Source: Opitutales bacterium
Lineage (GTDB): Bacteria > Verrucomicrobiota > Verrucomicrobiia > Opitutales > Opitutaceae
Assembly: GCA_021772595.1 (NCBI GenBank)
Contig: JAJFLS010000446.1
Location: 1-6,824 of the forward strand
Direction: 5' to 3'
Length of the DNA stretch: 6,824 nucleotides
In this document: positions 1 to 5,601 of the stretch, one piece after another
How the letters are laid out: every line of letters starts with the position of its first letter
Position numbering within the stretch: the first letter of the stretch is position 1
Position numbers and translations under genes: made by a program
Notes under the pieces: generated by a model
Databases searched by the model: none
The model's input: the letters and a program-made list of their open reading frames with translations, nothing else
What the model was told of the DNA's origin: nothing

Positions 1-27
1 AGGCCAGCTATCGCCGAGCAGGTTTTA
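1..27 (+). repeat. Truncated 3' end of the composite hairpin repeat
   Basis: The first 26 bases match the segment at 1837-1862 with three mismatches, and match 2401-2426 similarly: the core GCTATCGCCGA and the following AGGTTTT are shared. In this copy two stem bases differ (CCAGC instead of TCGGC), so the small TCGGC-TATC-GCCGA hairpin is no longer fully paired. It is either a decayed copy or a diverged family member. The rest of the copy would lie left of the window. As with the two complete copies, a gene (wzi) follows it on the same strand. Confidence 0.7.
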
Positions 28-107
28 AATGTACAATGCAGCCTTATTGCCCGCGAAGAGCGGAACGTAGCCAATCTCCAAACTGATTTCGCTTTTTATG
101 TATTTTA

Positions 108-123
108 CCCCGACACATCGGGG
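108..123 (+). repeat. Small hairpin in the wzi leader (CCCCGA stem)
   Basis: CCCCGA (108-113), loop CACA, TCGGGG (118-123): a perfect 6-bp stem with a 4-base loop. The same stem with a different loop (TGAG) recurs at 2312-2327 inside the second composite repeat, so this looks like one more unit of the same hairpin family. A weaker unit, CCGC/GCGG with a 5-base loop, lies at 51-63. There is no T-run directly after the stem, so a terminator is unlikely. Confidence 0.6.
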
Positions 124-190
124 CCTTCGACAGACCAAAAAATTCCTTTGCGTTCTTACTGAACTTTGCGGTTAAAGGTTCTCTATTCCT

Positions 191-1687
191 ATGAAATATT
201 CTGCTCTCATCGTTCTTGCTCTTCTCGCAGCCTGCACCTCCCTCGCATCCCCGCGTATCGAATCGAACTCGATATTGGATCGACATGATATGTTGATTCT
301 TCGCGATAGCGACATGCTGCAAAGCGCAGTACTCACTTGGCCCTGGCCTCTGGGGCGTTCGCCGTTTGAGGAAATTGGGAATGAAAAATTAGGATTGAAG
401 AGTGCCAGCAGGCGATTGAATGATCGCTACGATCGCGAGAGTGAATTAGGGTTTCGTCCCGCGGAGGTTTCGATAGCCTTCGCGACGGATCGCCTGCCAT
501 TCCGGTCTTTTGGCTACCAGCCTCGAGAAGAATTCGAAACGAATGTATCCACATCTTGGCTCAGCGAATGGACGGCCGGAAATCTGCAGCTGTCCTTTGT
601 GGATAATCCATCCGATGGAGACGAATTTCGCCTGGATGGATCCTACATAAGCTTGGCCCTTGGAAACTGGGTCGCCGCGATCGATCAAGTAGAACGCTGG
701 TGGGGTCCTGGCTGGGACGGCAGCCTTCTACTCTCGAACAACGCCAGACCGGTACCGGCGATTTCATTAACCAGAATATCGCCAGACGCTTTCGAGAATC
801 GCTTTCTAAAATGGATCGGTCCGTGGACGTTCACGACGTTTATGGGGCAACTTGACAATGACGAAGGAACACGGCCTGGGTCGGATGCCTTGCTCTTTGG
901 AATGCGGATCGACTTCTCTCCGTTCGGTTGGGATTGGCTCGACATCGGATTGAATCGCACTGCTCAATGGTCGGGAGATGGACGTCCCGGCGATTTGGAT
1001 ACCTTTTGGCGCCTGCTCAAAGGTGAGGACAATCGCGTGGCCGGCGTCACGTTCGAAAACGAACCCGGCAATCAACTTGCCGGCGTGGATTATCGCTTGA
1101 AACTAAAAGACTGGAAGATCGCCCAATACGGCCAAGTCGTAGGCGAGGATGAGGAAACCTATTTGCCCGACGCCAACATGCTCTTGTTCGGAATCGAACG
1201 CTGGGGAGAGTTACGCGATCTAAATGCGACGTGGCGCATTTACTACGAGTGGGCCGATACTAGGGCTGGGCATCTGCTAGCCGAGCCAGACTCACCTCTA
1301 AGGCAAAACACATTTAACATCGCCTACAATCACGGAATCTACCGAGAAGGCTATCGCTACAAGAGCAGATCCATCGGGCATGCTATGGACGGCGACGGCC
1401 TGATGCGTTCGCTCGGCGGTTTCATTGCGCGAGACAACGGGGACCTCTGGGGAATGAAGCTTCGCGACTACGCCATTAATCGCGATGGCGCGGGACCCAA
1501 TAGCGTATCAATCGATCCGCTCGACGGCACTTCGATCGAGTTTTTCGGAGAATTCGAATTCCCGATTTATGAAAGCTCTGAGCTTCGACTTCGCATAGGC
1601 ATTCACTATATCGATGAGAAAAATGTCAGAACCGGCATCAGCGACGACGACATCGGCGGATCAATCAGCATATCGAAGCAACTGTAG
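191..1687 (+). CDS. wzi: Wzi-family capsule assembly outer-membrane protein
   Basis: 498 residues, close to the roughly 480 of E. coli Wzi, an outer-membrane beta-barrel lectin that helps anchor and organise capsule at the surface. Family hallmarks are visible: the RWWGPGWDGSLLLSNNARP block (about 169-187), FENEPGNQLAGVDYR (288-302) and a C-terminal stretch with YNHGIYREGYRY followed by SIGHAMDGDG. The body alternates polar and hydrophobic residues as barrel strands do, and the end, GGSISISKQL, resembles a last strand but lacks the usual final aromatic. A signal peptide covers about residues 1-20; it contains LAAC (12-15), which also fits a lipobox, although E. coli Wzi is not a lipoprotein. 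The start is the only ATG after an in-frame TAA at 173-175; AAAGG at 174-178 is a weak, distant ribosome-binding site. It is the first capsule gene of the window, followed by a 226-base gap. The family call is secure; the exact polymer handled is unknown. Confidence 0.93.
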   Translation: MKYSALIVLALLAACTSLASPRIESNSILDRHDMLILRDSDMLQSAVLTWPWPLGRSPFEEIGNEKLGLKSASRRLNDRYDRESELGFRPAEVSIAFATDRLPFRSFGYQPREEFETNVSTSWLSEWTAGNLQLSFVDNPSDGDEFRLDGSYISLALGNWVAAIDQVERWWGPGWDGSLLLSNNARPVPAISLTRISPDAFENRFLKWIGPWTFTTFMGQLDNDEGTRPGSDALLFGMRIDFSPFGWDWLDIGLNRTAQWSGDGRPGDLDTFWRLLKGEDNRVAGVTFENEPGNQLAGVDYRLKLKDWKIAQYGQVVGEDEETYLPDANMLLFGIERWGELRDLNATWRIYYEWADTRAGHLLAEPDSPLRQNTFNIAYNHGIYREGYRYKSRSIGHAMDGDGLMRSLGGFIARDNGDLWGMKLRDYAINRDGAGPNSVSIDPLDGTSIEFFGEFEFPIYESSELRLRIGIHYIDEKNVRTGISDDDIGGSISISKQL

Positions 1688-1698
1688 CGGGACGCTAC
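1684..1698 (+). repeat. Hairpin overlapping the wzi stop codon
   Basis: GTAGCG (1684-1689), loop GGA, CGCTAC (1693-1698): a perfect 6-bp stem whose left arm contains the TAG stop codon (1685-1687). Its format (6-bp stem, 3-base loop) is that of the hairpins in the composite repeats downstream, and the loop GGA equals that of the hairpin at 1771-1785. No T-run follows directly, so it is not a standard intrinsic terminator. Confidence 0.5.
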
Positions 1699-1702
1699 GG
1701 GC

Positions 1703-1746
1703 GAATTGGAAGATTCTAAGAATTTTAAATTGAAATATTTTGAAAC
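1703..1746 (+). repeat. AT-rich repeat after wzi
   Basis: A strongly AT-rich segment containing AATTGGAAGAT (1704-1714). The same 11-mer occurs exactly on the opposite strand at 5581-5591, upstream of wzz, and related TTTGAAGATT sequence occurs at 5127-5136 and 6536-6545. It joins the wzi end to the first composite hairpin repeat. No function is evident. Confidence 0.5.
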
Positions 1747-1747
1747 C

Positions 1748-1877
1748 TAATGCCGCAACGCGGCACCTGCATGCTCGGAGAGCATCCTGACAATTCTTAC
1801 GATCGAATTTTTCGTCAGGGTTCGCCTTGCGAACATAGGTCGGCTATCGCCGAACAGGTTTTTGAATCTCAAGTCTC
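1748..1877 (+). repeat. Composite hairpin repeat, copy A
   Basis: An array of small perfect hairpins: TGCCGC-AAC-GCGGCA (1751-1765), ATGCTC-GGA-GAGCAT (1771-1785), GTTCGC-CTT-GCGAAC (1820-1834) and TCGGC-TATC-GCCGA (1840-1853). CCTGAC (1786-1791) and GTCAGG (1814-1819) can pair across a 22-base spacer. The element ends in AGGTTTTTGAATCTC. Its last 64 bases (1814-1877) match 2378-2441 of copy B at 58 positions, and the differences fall in loops or linkers. It fills the gap between wzi and the GxxExxY gene and would be transcribed if these genes are co-transcribed. Confidence 0.85.
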
Positions 1878-1913
1878 CAATCCACAGTCTCAACCTAATC
1901 CAACTCCAACTCC

Positions 1914-2288
1914 ATGATACACGACTCTCTAACATCCAAGATCATATCAATCTGTTACGAAGTTCACAACGAACTTGGTCACGGTTTTTCGGTAAAAGTA
2001 CACGAGAACAGTTTAGTCATTGCCTTAAGAGAAGCAGGTCTGGAAGCCCAACAGCAACACCCGATCAAAGTGATGTTCAGAGGACATACAGTCGGCGAGT
2101 ATTTCGTTGATATTCTTGTTGAAAACAACGTCATCCTAGAGCTGAAGGCTCTTGAATCCCTACGCCCAGAACATCATTCGCAGATAATAAACTATCTCAA
2201 AGCGACAAACCGCGAGCGGGGCCTCCTCATTAACATTGGCTCACCTAAACTCGATATAAAACGCGCCCATCATCCACTCACGACTTAA
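1914..2288 (+). CDS. GxxExxY-family protein (PD-(D/E)XK nuclease clan)
   Basis: 124 residues, the usual size for the GxxExxY family, small proteins of unproven function assigned to the PD-(D/E)XK nuclease clan. The nuclease-like signature is intact: D66 in EYFVDILVEN, then E76 and K78 in ILELKA, then Q90 in HHSQIINYL, with the family ending GLLINIGSPKLDIKR (about 101-115). The naming motif is degraded: GFSVKVH (24-30) has Val27 for Glu and His30 for Tyr, although Glu31 follows. The start is the first ATG after an in-frame TAA at 1896-1898. The preceding bases are pyrimidine-rich TCCAAC repeats with no Shine-Dalgarno sequence. Its TAA stop (2286-2288) is also the first three bases of the next repeat. 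It lies between two copies of that repeat, inside a capsule gene set with which it has no known functional link. The family call is firm; activity is unknown. Confidence 0.88.
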   Translation: MIHDSLTSKIISICYEVHNELGHGFSVKVHENSLVIALREAGLEAQQQHPIKVMFRGHTVGEYFVDILVENNVILELKALESLRPEHHSQIINYLKATNRERGLLINIGSPKLDIKRAHHPLTT

Positions 2289-2441
2289 TGCCGCAAAGCG
2301 GCACTCGAAGACCCCGATGAGTCGGGGCTACATCCCGCAGTCGCGGGATCCTGACATAAAACCTCGTCCATTTCATTGTCAGGGTTCGCGCTGCGAACAT
2401 AGGTCGGCTATCGCCGATTAGGTTTTTGAATCTCGAGCCTC
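2286..2441 (+). repeat. Composite hairpin repeat, copy B
   Basis: The second complete copy. TGCCGC-AAA-GCGGCA (2289-2303) corresponds to the first hairpin of copy A. CCCCGA-TGAG-TCGGGG (2312-2327) and ATCCCGC-AGTC-GCGGGAT (2332-2349) replace copy A's ATGCTC hairpin. CCTGACA (2350-2356) pairs with TGTCAGG (2377-2383). GTTCGC-GCT-GCGAAC (2384-2398) and TCGGC-TATC-GCCGA (2404-2417) follow, then AGGTTTTTGAATCTC. The element starts on the stop codon of the GxxExxY gene and ends about 80 bases before the exporter gene. Stems are conserved relative to copy A while loops and spacers vary. Confidence 0.85.
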
Positions 2442-2469
2442 AGATTATTTCGCGATTCCAGTCGAAAAC

Positions 2470-2483
2470 TGCTGGTCTCAGCA
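2470..2483 (+). repeat. Small hairpin before the exporter gene
   Basis: TGCTG (2470-2474), loop GTCT, CAGCA (2479-2483): a perfect 5-bp stem with a 4-base loop, in the format of the repeat hairpins but of unrelated sequence. A competing short pairing, CAGT/ACTG (2459-2462 with 2468-2471), overlaps it. It lies in the 80 bases between copy B and the exporter ATG. It could be chance. Confidence 0.3.
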
Positions 2484-2521
2484 ATGCTTCTTGATCTAAT
2501 CCTACTCACCTGATTTTAGTC

Positions 2522-5110
2522 ATGTTTTCCATCCGTGTCCCACTTCGCATGAAAATTCTCACTACTCTCTCGCTTTGCCTGATCGGCTTGATCGGAGCTT
2601 CGACATTTGCTCAAAACCTTTCTCCCGAACAAAAGGCAAAGATAAACGCCTTGCCCCCTTCGTTGCGAGCCCAAGCGATGGCGGAACTGGAAAAATACCA
2701 GGCGAGTCAAACCCCAAGGAGCGAGCGTCTCGAGCAGCCGGACGTCGTAATTCCGTACCAGATCGATCCGAGAGCGAAGGGCGCTTTTGAAGCAAGCAAT
2801 CCTAATTCCACGACTACGATCGAGGAAACTCCTGAAGAACGAAAGACCGACACTGACGAGCTAGAACCATTCGGTTACGATCTGTTCGCCGGGAGCCCGA
2901 CGACGTTTGCGCCGGTAACGGAAATCCCCATACCGGTTGATTACGTTATCGGTCCGGGGGATCAGGTCCGCATCCAGTTTTTCGGCAAGGAATCAAGTTC
3001 ATACGATCTCTACGTCACTCGGGACGGTCTCCTACAGATCCCCGAGCTCGGCCCGATCGCCGTCGCCGGTCAACGTTTCACTGAACTTAAGGAAGAGATT
3101 AGCCAGCGCGTTGCAGAGCAGATGATTGGCATACAGGCGTTTGTCACAATGGGGGAACTGCGCTCCATCCGCGTCTTTATCCTAGGCGACGTCAACCGAC
3201 CCGGCTCGTACTCGGTCAGCTCGCTTTCCACGATGGTTAACGCTCTTTTCGTGAGCGGCGGCATTAAGCCGATTGGGACGCTTCGAAATATTCAGCTGAA
3301 GCGACAAGGGGATGTTGTCGGCGAGCTAGATCTCTATGATTTATTGCTCAATGGAGATACGAGCGGCGACGCTAGGCTTCAACCCGGCGATGTAATATTC
3401 GTCCCGCCTGTGGGTCAACTAGCGGGCGTCTCGGGCGAGGTAAAGCGTCCCGCAATCTATGAACTAACTGGTAACGAATCAACGATTCGCGATCTGGTCG
3501 ACATGGCCGGCGGGTTTTCCGCAACCGCCTATACGCCAATAAGCCAATTGGAGAGAATAGCAGCTAGCGGATTGAAGGAGGTGAAAGATTTGGACCTATC
3601 CCAACAGGATCCTTTCTCAACGAACTTGAGAGACGGCGATCTATTGAGAGTCTTCTCGAATCTTGAACGAACAGACAACGTCGTGATTCTCGAAGGACAA
3701 GCCGAGCGACCTGGAACTTACGAATGGAGCGAGGGCATGCAGATAAGCGATCTTGTCGATGGATACGATGCGATTGTTCCGTCTGCAGATCTCCAATACG
3801 CGCTCGTTGTCAGCCGAAATCTATTCAATGGCCAAATATCCGTTCGTTCCTTCAGCCTCGAGAGCGCATTGGCCGATGAAGAGTCGCCCAACAACCTGAG
3901 TCTAAGGAAAAGAGATCGTATATTGATATTCCAAGATGCAACCTTCTCAGAAATTGACGGGGAAACTGCGGCCGAAGACGATGAGACAATCGTAGCGAAA
4001 GCGGAAGAAGATGAGGAGGAGGAAAAAGACAGCTCCCTCAAACGAAGCGAAATGCTCGCACCCATTATCGCTGCGTTGGAACGTCAAGCCACCAGTGAGG
4101 AACCCGAGAAGATAGTCGAAGTCAGCGGATTCGTCCGCAATCCCGGAAGATATCCTCTTGAGGAAAACATGACCCTCAAAGACTTGGTTCGCGCCGCTGG
4201 CGGATTCTCTCAAGACGCCTTTACCCTGGAAGCGGAACTGATCCGATTCGAAGACAACCAAAAGCGACAGCGAGAAACGATTCTCCTGCCTGTTAAACTG
4301 GAAAGTGGCGGTTCGGGCCTCGAAATTTCGCTCCGTTCATTTGACCAACTCCTCGTTAAGCGGATTCCTGATTGGGGCGAACGCGAAAACATAACGCTTC
4401 GAGGAGAAATCAAATTCCCAGGCACTTACACCATAGAGCGTGGGGAAACGCTCAGCAGCGTGCTCCGGCGAGCTGGCGGGATCACCGAGCTAGCCTATCC
4501 GCATGCAGCAGTCTTCTTTCGCGAAAGTCTTCGGAAGTCGGAGCTCGAGCAAATTCAAAGGCTGCGAAATCGAATGCAAGAAGACATTAGCTCATCCCAG
4601 TTCCAGCAAGACGCATCGGCCACCGAGTCGATAGAAACCGCCAAGAACCTTGTGGAACAGCTAGATTCCGCAGAAGCGTTGGGACGATTGGTTATCGACC
4701 TACCGGCTGTTCTGGATACCGATTCATCCCACTTCGATATCACTCTAAGGGCAGGAGATGAACTGATCGTACCCCAGAAACCTCAGTCTGTCACGATCAT
4801 TGGGAGCGTTAACTACCCTACCTCGCATTTCTTTGATCCTGGTCTCAATCGGGATGATTATATTGGGCTATCCGGCGGATTGCTCAAACGCGCGGACAAG
4901 CAGAGCATCTATGTAGTTAGAGCCAACGGACGCGTCGAGAACCTCGAGAGGTCGCGCTTTTTCCCCAGAAGCAGCCAGAAGATTCTCGCCGGCGACACCA
5001 TCGTCGTTCCCATCGATGTCGATCGCATGAAGCCGTTGAGGTACTGGGGCGAAGTCAGCCAGATCATCTATCAACTCGCCCTCGGCGCCGCCGCGGTTAA
5101 TTCGTTTTGA
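2522..5110 (+). CDS. Multi-SLBB Wza-type polysaccharide export protein
   Basis: 862 residues, more than twice E. coli Wza (379). It would form the periplasmic and outer-membrane conduit for capsule or exopolysaccharide. In order: a signal peptide whose core starts at Met10 and ends near STFAQ; a charged helical and disordered stretch to about 115; a polysaccharide export domain opening with DYVIGPGDQVRIQFFG (140-155); and SLBB-like repeats whose G-x-V-x-x-P-G or similar turns fall near 222, 305, 392, 536, 628 and 761. An acidic linker (477-503, including EEDEEEEKD) separates repeats three and four, and a probable coiled coil (about 669-725) precedes the last. The C-terminal helix (836-862, with QIIYQLALGAAAVNSF) suits the outer-membrane segment. 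No lipobox is seen, unlike Wza. ATG 2522 follows an in-frame TGA at 2492-2494; the second ATG at 2549 gives a more typical signal peptide. Neither has a clear Shine-Dalgarno sequence. Confidence 0.93.
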   Translation: MFSIRVPLRMKILTTLSLCLIGLIGASTFAQNLSPEQKAKINALPPSLRAQAMAELEKYQASQTPRSERLEQPDVVIPYQIDPRAKGAFEASNPNSTTTIEETPEERKTDTDELEPFGYDLFAGSPTTFAPVTEIPIPVDYVIGPGDQVRIQFFGKESSSYDLYVTRDGLLQIPELGPIAVAGQRFTELKEEISQRVAEQMIGIQAFVTMGELRSIRVFILGDVNRPGSYSVSSLSTMVNALFVSGGIKPIGTLRNIQLKRQGDVVGELDLYDLLLNGDTSGDARLQPGDVIFVPPVGQLAGVSGEVKRPAIYELTGNESTIRDLVDMAGGFSATAYTPISQLERIAASGLKEVKDLDLSQQDPFSTNLRDGDLLRVFSNLERTDNVVILEGQAERPGTYEWSEGMQISDLVDGYDAIVPSADLQYALVVSRNLFNGQISVRSFSLESALADEESPNNLSLRKRDRILIFQDATFSEIDGETAAEDDETIVAKAEEDEEEEKDSSLKRSEMLAPIIAALERQATSEEPEKIVEVSGFVRNPGRYPLEENMTLKDLVRAAGGFSQDAFTLEAELIRFEDNQKRQRETILLPVKLESGGSGLEISLRSFDQLLVKRIPDWGERENITLRGEIKFPGTYTIERGETLSSVLRRAGGITELAYPHAAVFFRESLRKSELEQIQRLRNRMQEDISSSQFQQDASATESIETAKNLVEQLDSAEALGRLVIDLPAVLDTDSSHFDITLRAGDELIVPQKPQSVTIIGSVNYPTSHFFDPGLNRDDYIGLSGGLLKRADKQSIYVVRANGRVENLERSRFFPRSSQKILAGDTIVVPIDVDRMKPLRYWGEVSQIIYQLALGAAAVNSF

Positions 5111-5145
5111 TTGAAAGATCTTAAAATTTGAAGATTACAAGATTC
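5108..5145 (+). repeat. AT-rich repeat, left inverted arm of the four-helix cassette
   Basis: TGATTGAAA (5108-5116) is the exact reverse complement of 5592-5600, and GATCTTAAAAT (5117-5127) matches the reverse complement of 5573-5583 at 10 of 11 positions. The arm begins on the TGA stop codon of the exporter gene (5108-5110). TTTGAAGATT at 5127-5136 recurs at 6536-6545. With the right arm it encloses the four-helix-bundle gene. Confidence 0.65.
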
Positions 5146-5192
5146 GATACTCCCGAGAAATGCCCAGTTTAGCAGGAAGGCAGAACTGAAAG

Positions 5193-5558
5193 ATGCCAAA
5201 ATTCGAAAGGTTTGAAGAAATCCCGATATGGAGAGATTCCCGGACCCTCGTAAAATCGATCTACTCGATCACGCGCATGGGTGATTTTCGCAAAGACTTT
5301 GGACTCCGTGATCAGATCCAAAGAGCTTCGGTTTCGATAATGACAAACGTTGCAGAGGGATTTGAACGAAGAAGCTCTACTGAATTTATCCAATTTCTCA
5401 ACTACTCAAAAGCGAGTGCTGGTGAAGCCAGGTCGCTCTTGTATGTTTCATTTGATGTTGGCTACATCGAGCCGAAATTCGACCAACTCGGAGATCAAGC
5501 AACTGAACTCTCAAAAGCAATCGCAGGATTCGTTAAGTACTTAAGGACTCTAAGCTAA
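5193..5558 (+). CDS. Four-helix-bundle protein (S23 / 23S rRNA IVS-protein family)
   Basis: 121 residues, typical of the family first found as ORFs in 23S rRNA intervening sequences and later as stand-alone genes in many genomes. Family signatures: W13 and IY (23-24) in helix one; LRDQIQRASVSIMTNVAEGFERR (38-60), the most conserved stretch, here in its near-consensus form; then EFIQFL (64-69), KASAGEARSLL (73-83) and a long last helix ending YLRTLS. It should be all-helical and oligomeric; the related Avd proteins of diversity-generating retroelements are pentamers. Biochemical function is unknown. The start is the first ATG after an in-frame TGA (5187-5189); AGGAAGG at 5174-5180 is the best Shine-Dalgarno candidate in the window, though 12 bases away. 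It separates exporter from wzz, genes commonly adjacent, and lies between AT-rich inverted repeats, which suggests insertion as a cassette. The reading frame is intact. Confidence 0.9.
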   Translation: MPKFERFEEIPIWRDSRTLVKSIYSITRMGDFRKDFGLRDQIQRASVSIMTNVAEGFERRSSTEFIQFLNYSKASAGEARSLLYVSFDVGYIEPKFDQLGDQATELSKAIAGFVKYLRTLS

Positions 5559-5560
5559 CT

Positions 5561-5600
5561 CCAAATTTTTCGATTTTAATATCTTCCAATTTTTCAATCA
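5561..5600 (-). repeat. AT-rich repeat, right inverted arm before wzz
   Basis: Read on the minus strand it begins TGATTGAAA (complement of 5592-5600) and contains GATATTAAAAT (complement of 5573-5583), both matching the left arm at 5108-5127, with an extra 8 bases between the two blocks. The complement of 5573-5598 also matches 6519-6544, at the end of wzz, at 21 of 26 positions. The arm stops one base before the wzz ATG and occupies the place of a ribosome-binding site; no Shine-Dalgarno sequence is present. Confidence 0.65.
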
Positions 5601-5601
5601 G

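Noticed and set aside
28..190. JUMPstart/ops element or a sigma-70 promoter before wzi
   Set aside because: No GGCGGTAG-like ops core is seen. TACAAT at 32-37 resembles a -10 box but has no convincing -35 at the right distance.
44..322. 92-codon minus-strand ORF overlapping the wzi start
   Set aside because: It runs across the repeat-bearing leader and the wzi signal peptide, with no recognisable motif.
1748..2441. Hairpin repeats as a CRISPR array
   Set aside because: Units differ in sequence, spacing is irregular and spacers are not of constant length; a protein gene lies between the copies and no cas gene is present.
2491..2520. Promoter with TTGATC as -35 before the exporter gene
   Set aside because: The hexamer 17 bases downstream (TTTTAG) is a poor -10 and would place transcription start at or inside the gene start.
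2562..4743. Several ORFs of 60-115 codons on the opposite strand or in other frames within the exporter gene
   Set aside because: They are fully contained in a well-supported coding sequence, have no recognisable domains, and their composition is that expected of out-of-frame reading.
5193..5558. Avd-like accessory protein of a diversity-generating retroelement
   Set aside because: The fold family is related, but no reverse transcriptase or template/variable repeat pair is in the window, and the sequence fits the general S23 four-helix family.
5108..5600. True 23S rRNA intervening sequence
   Set aside because: Flanking DNA codes for an exporter and a Wzz-type protein, not rRNA.
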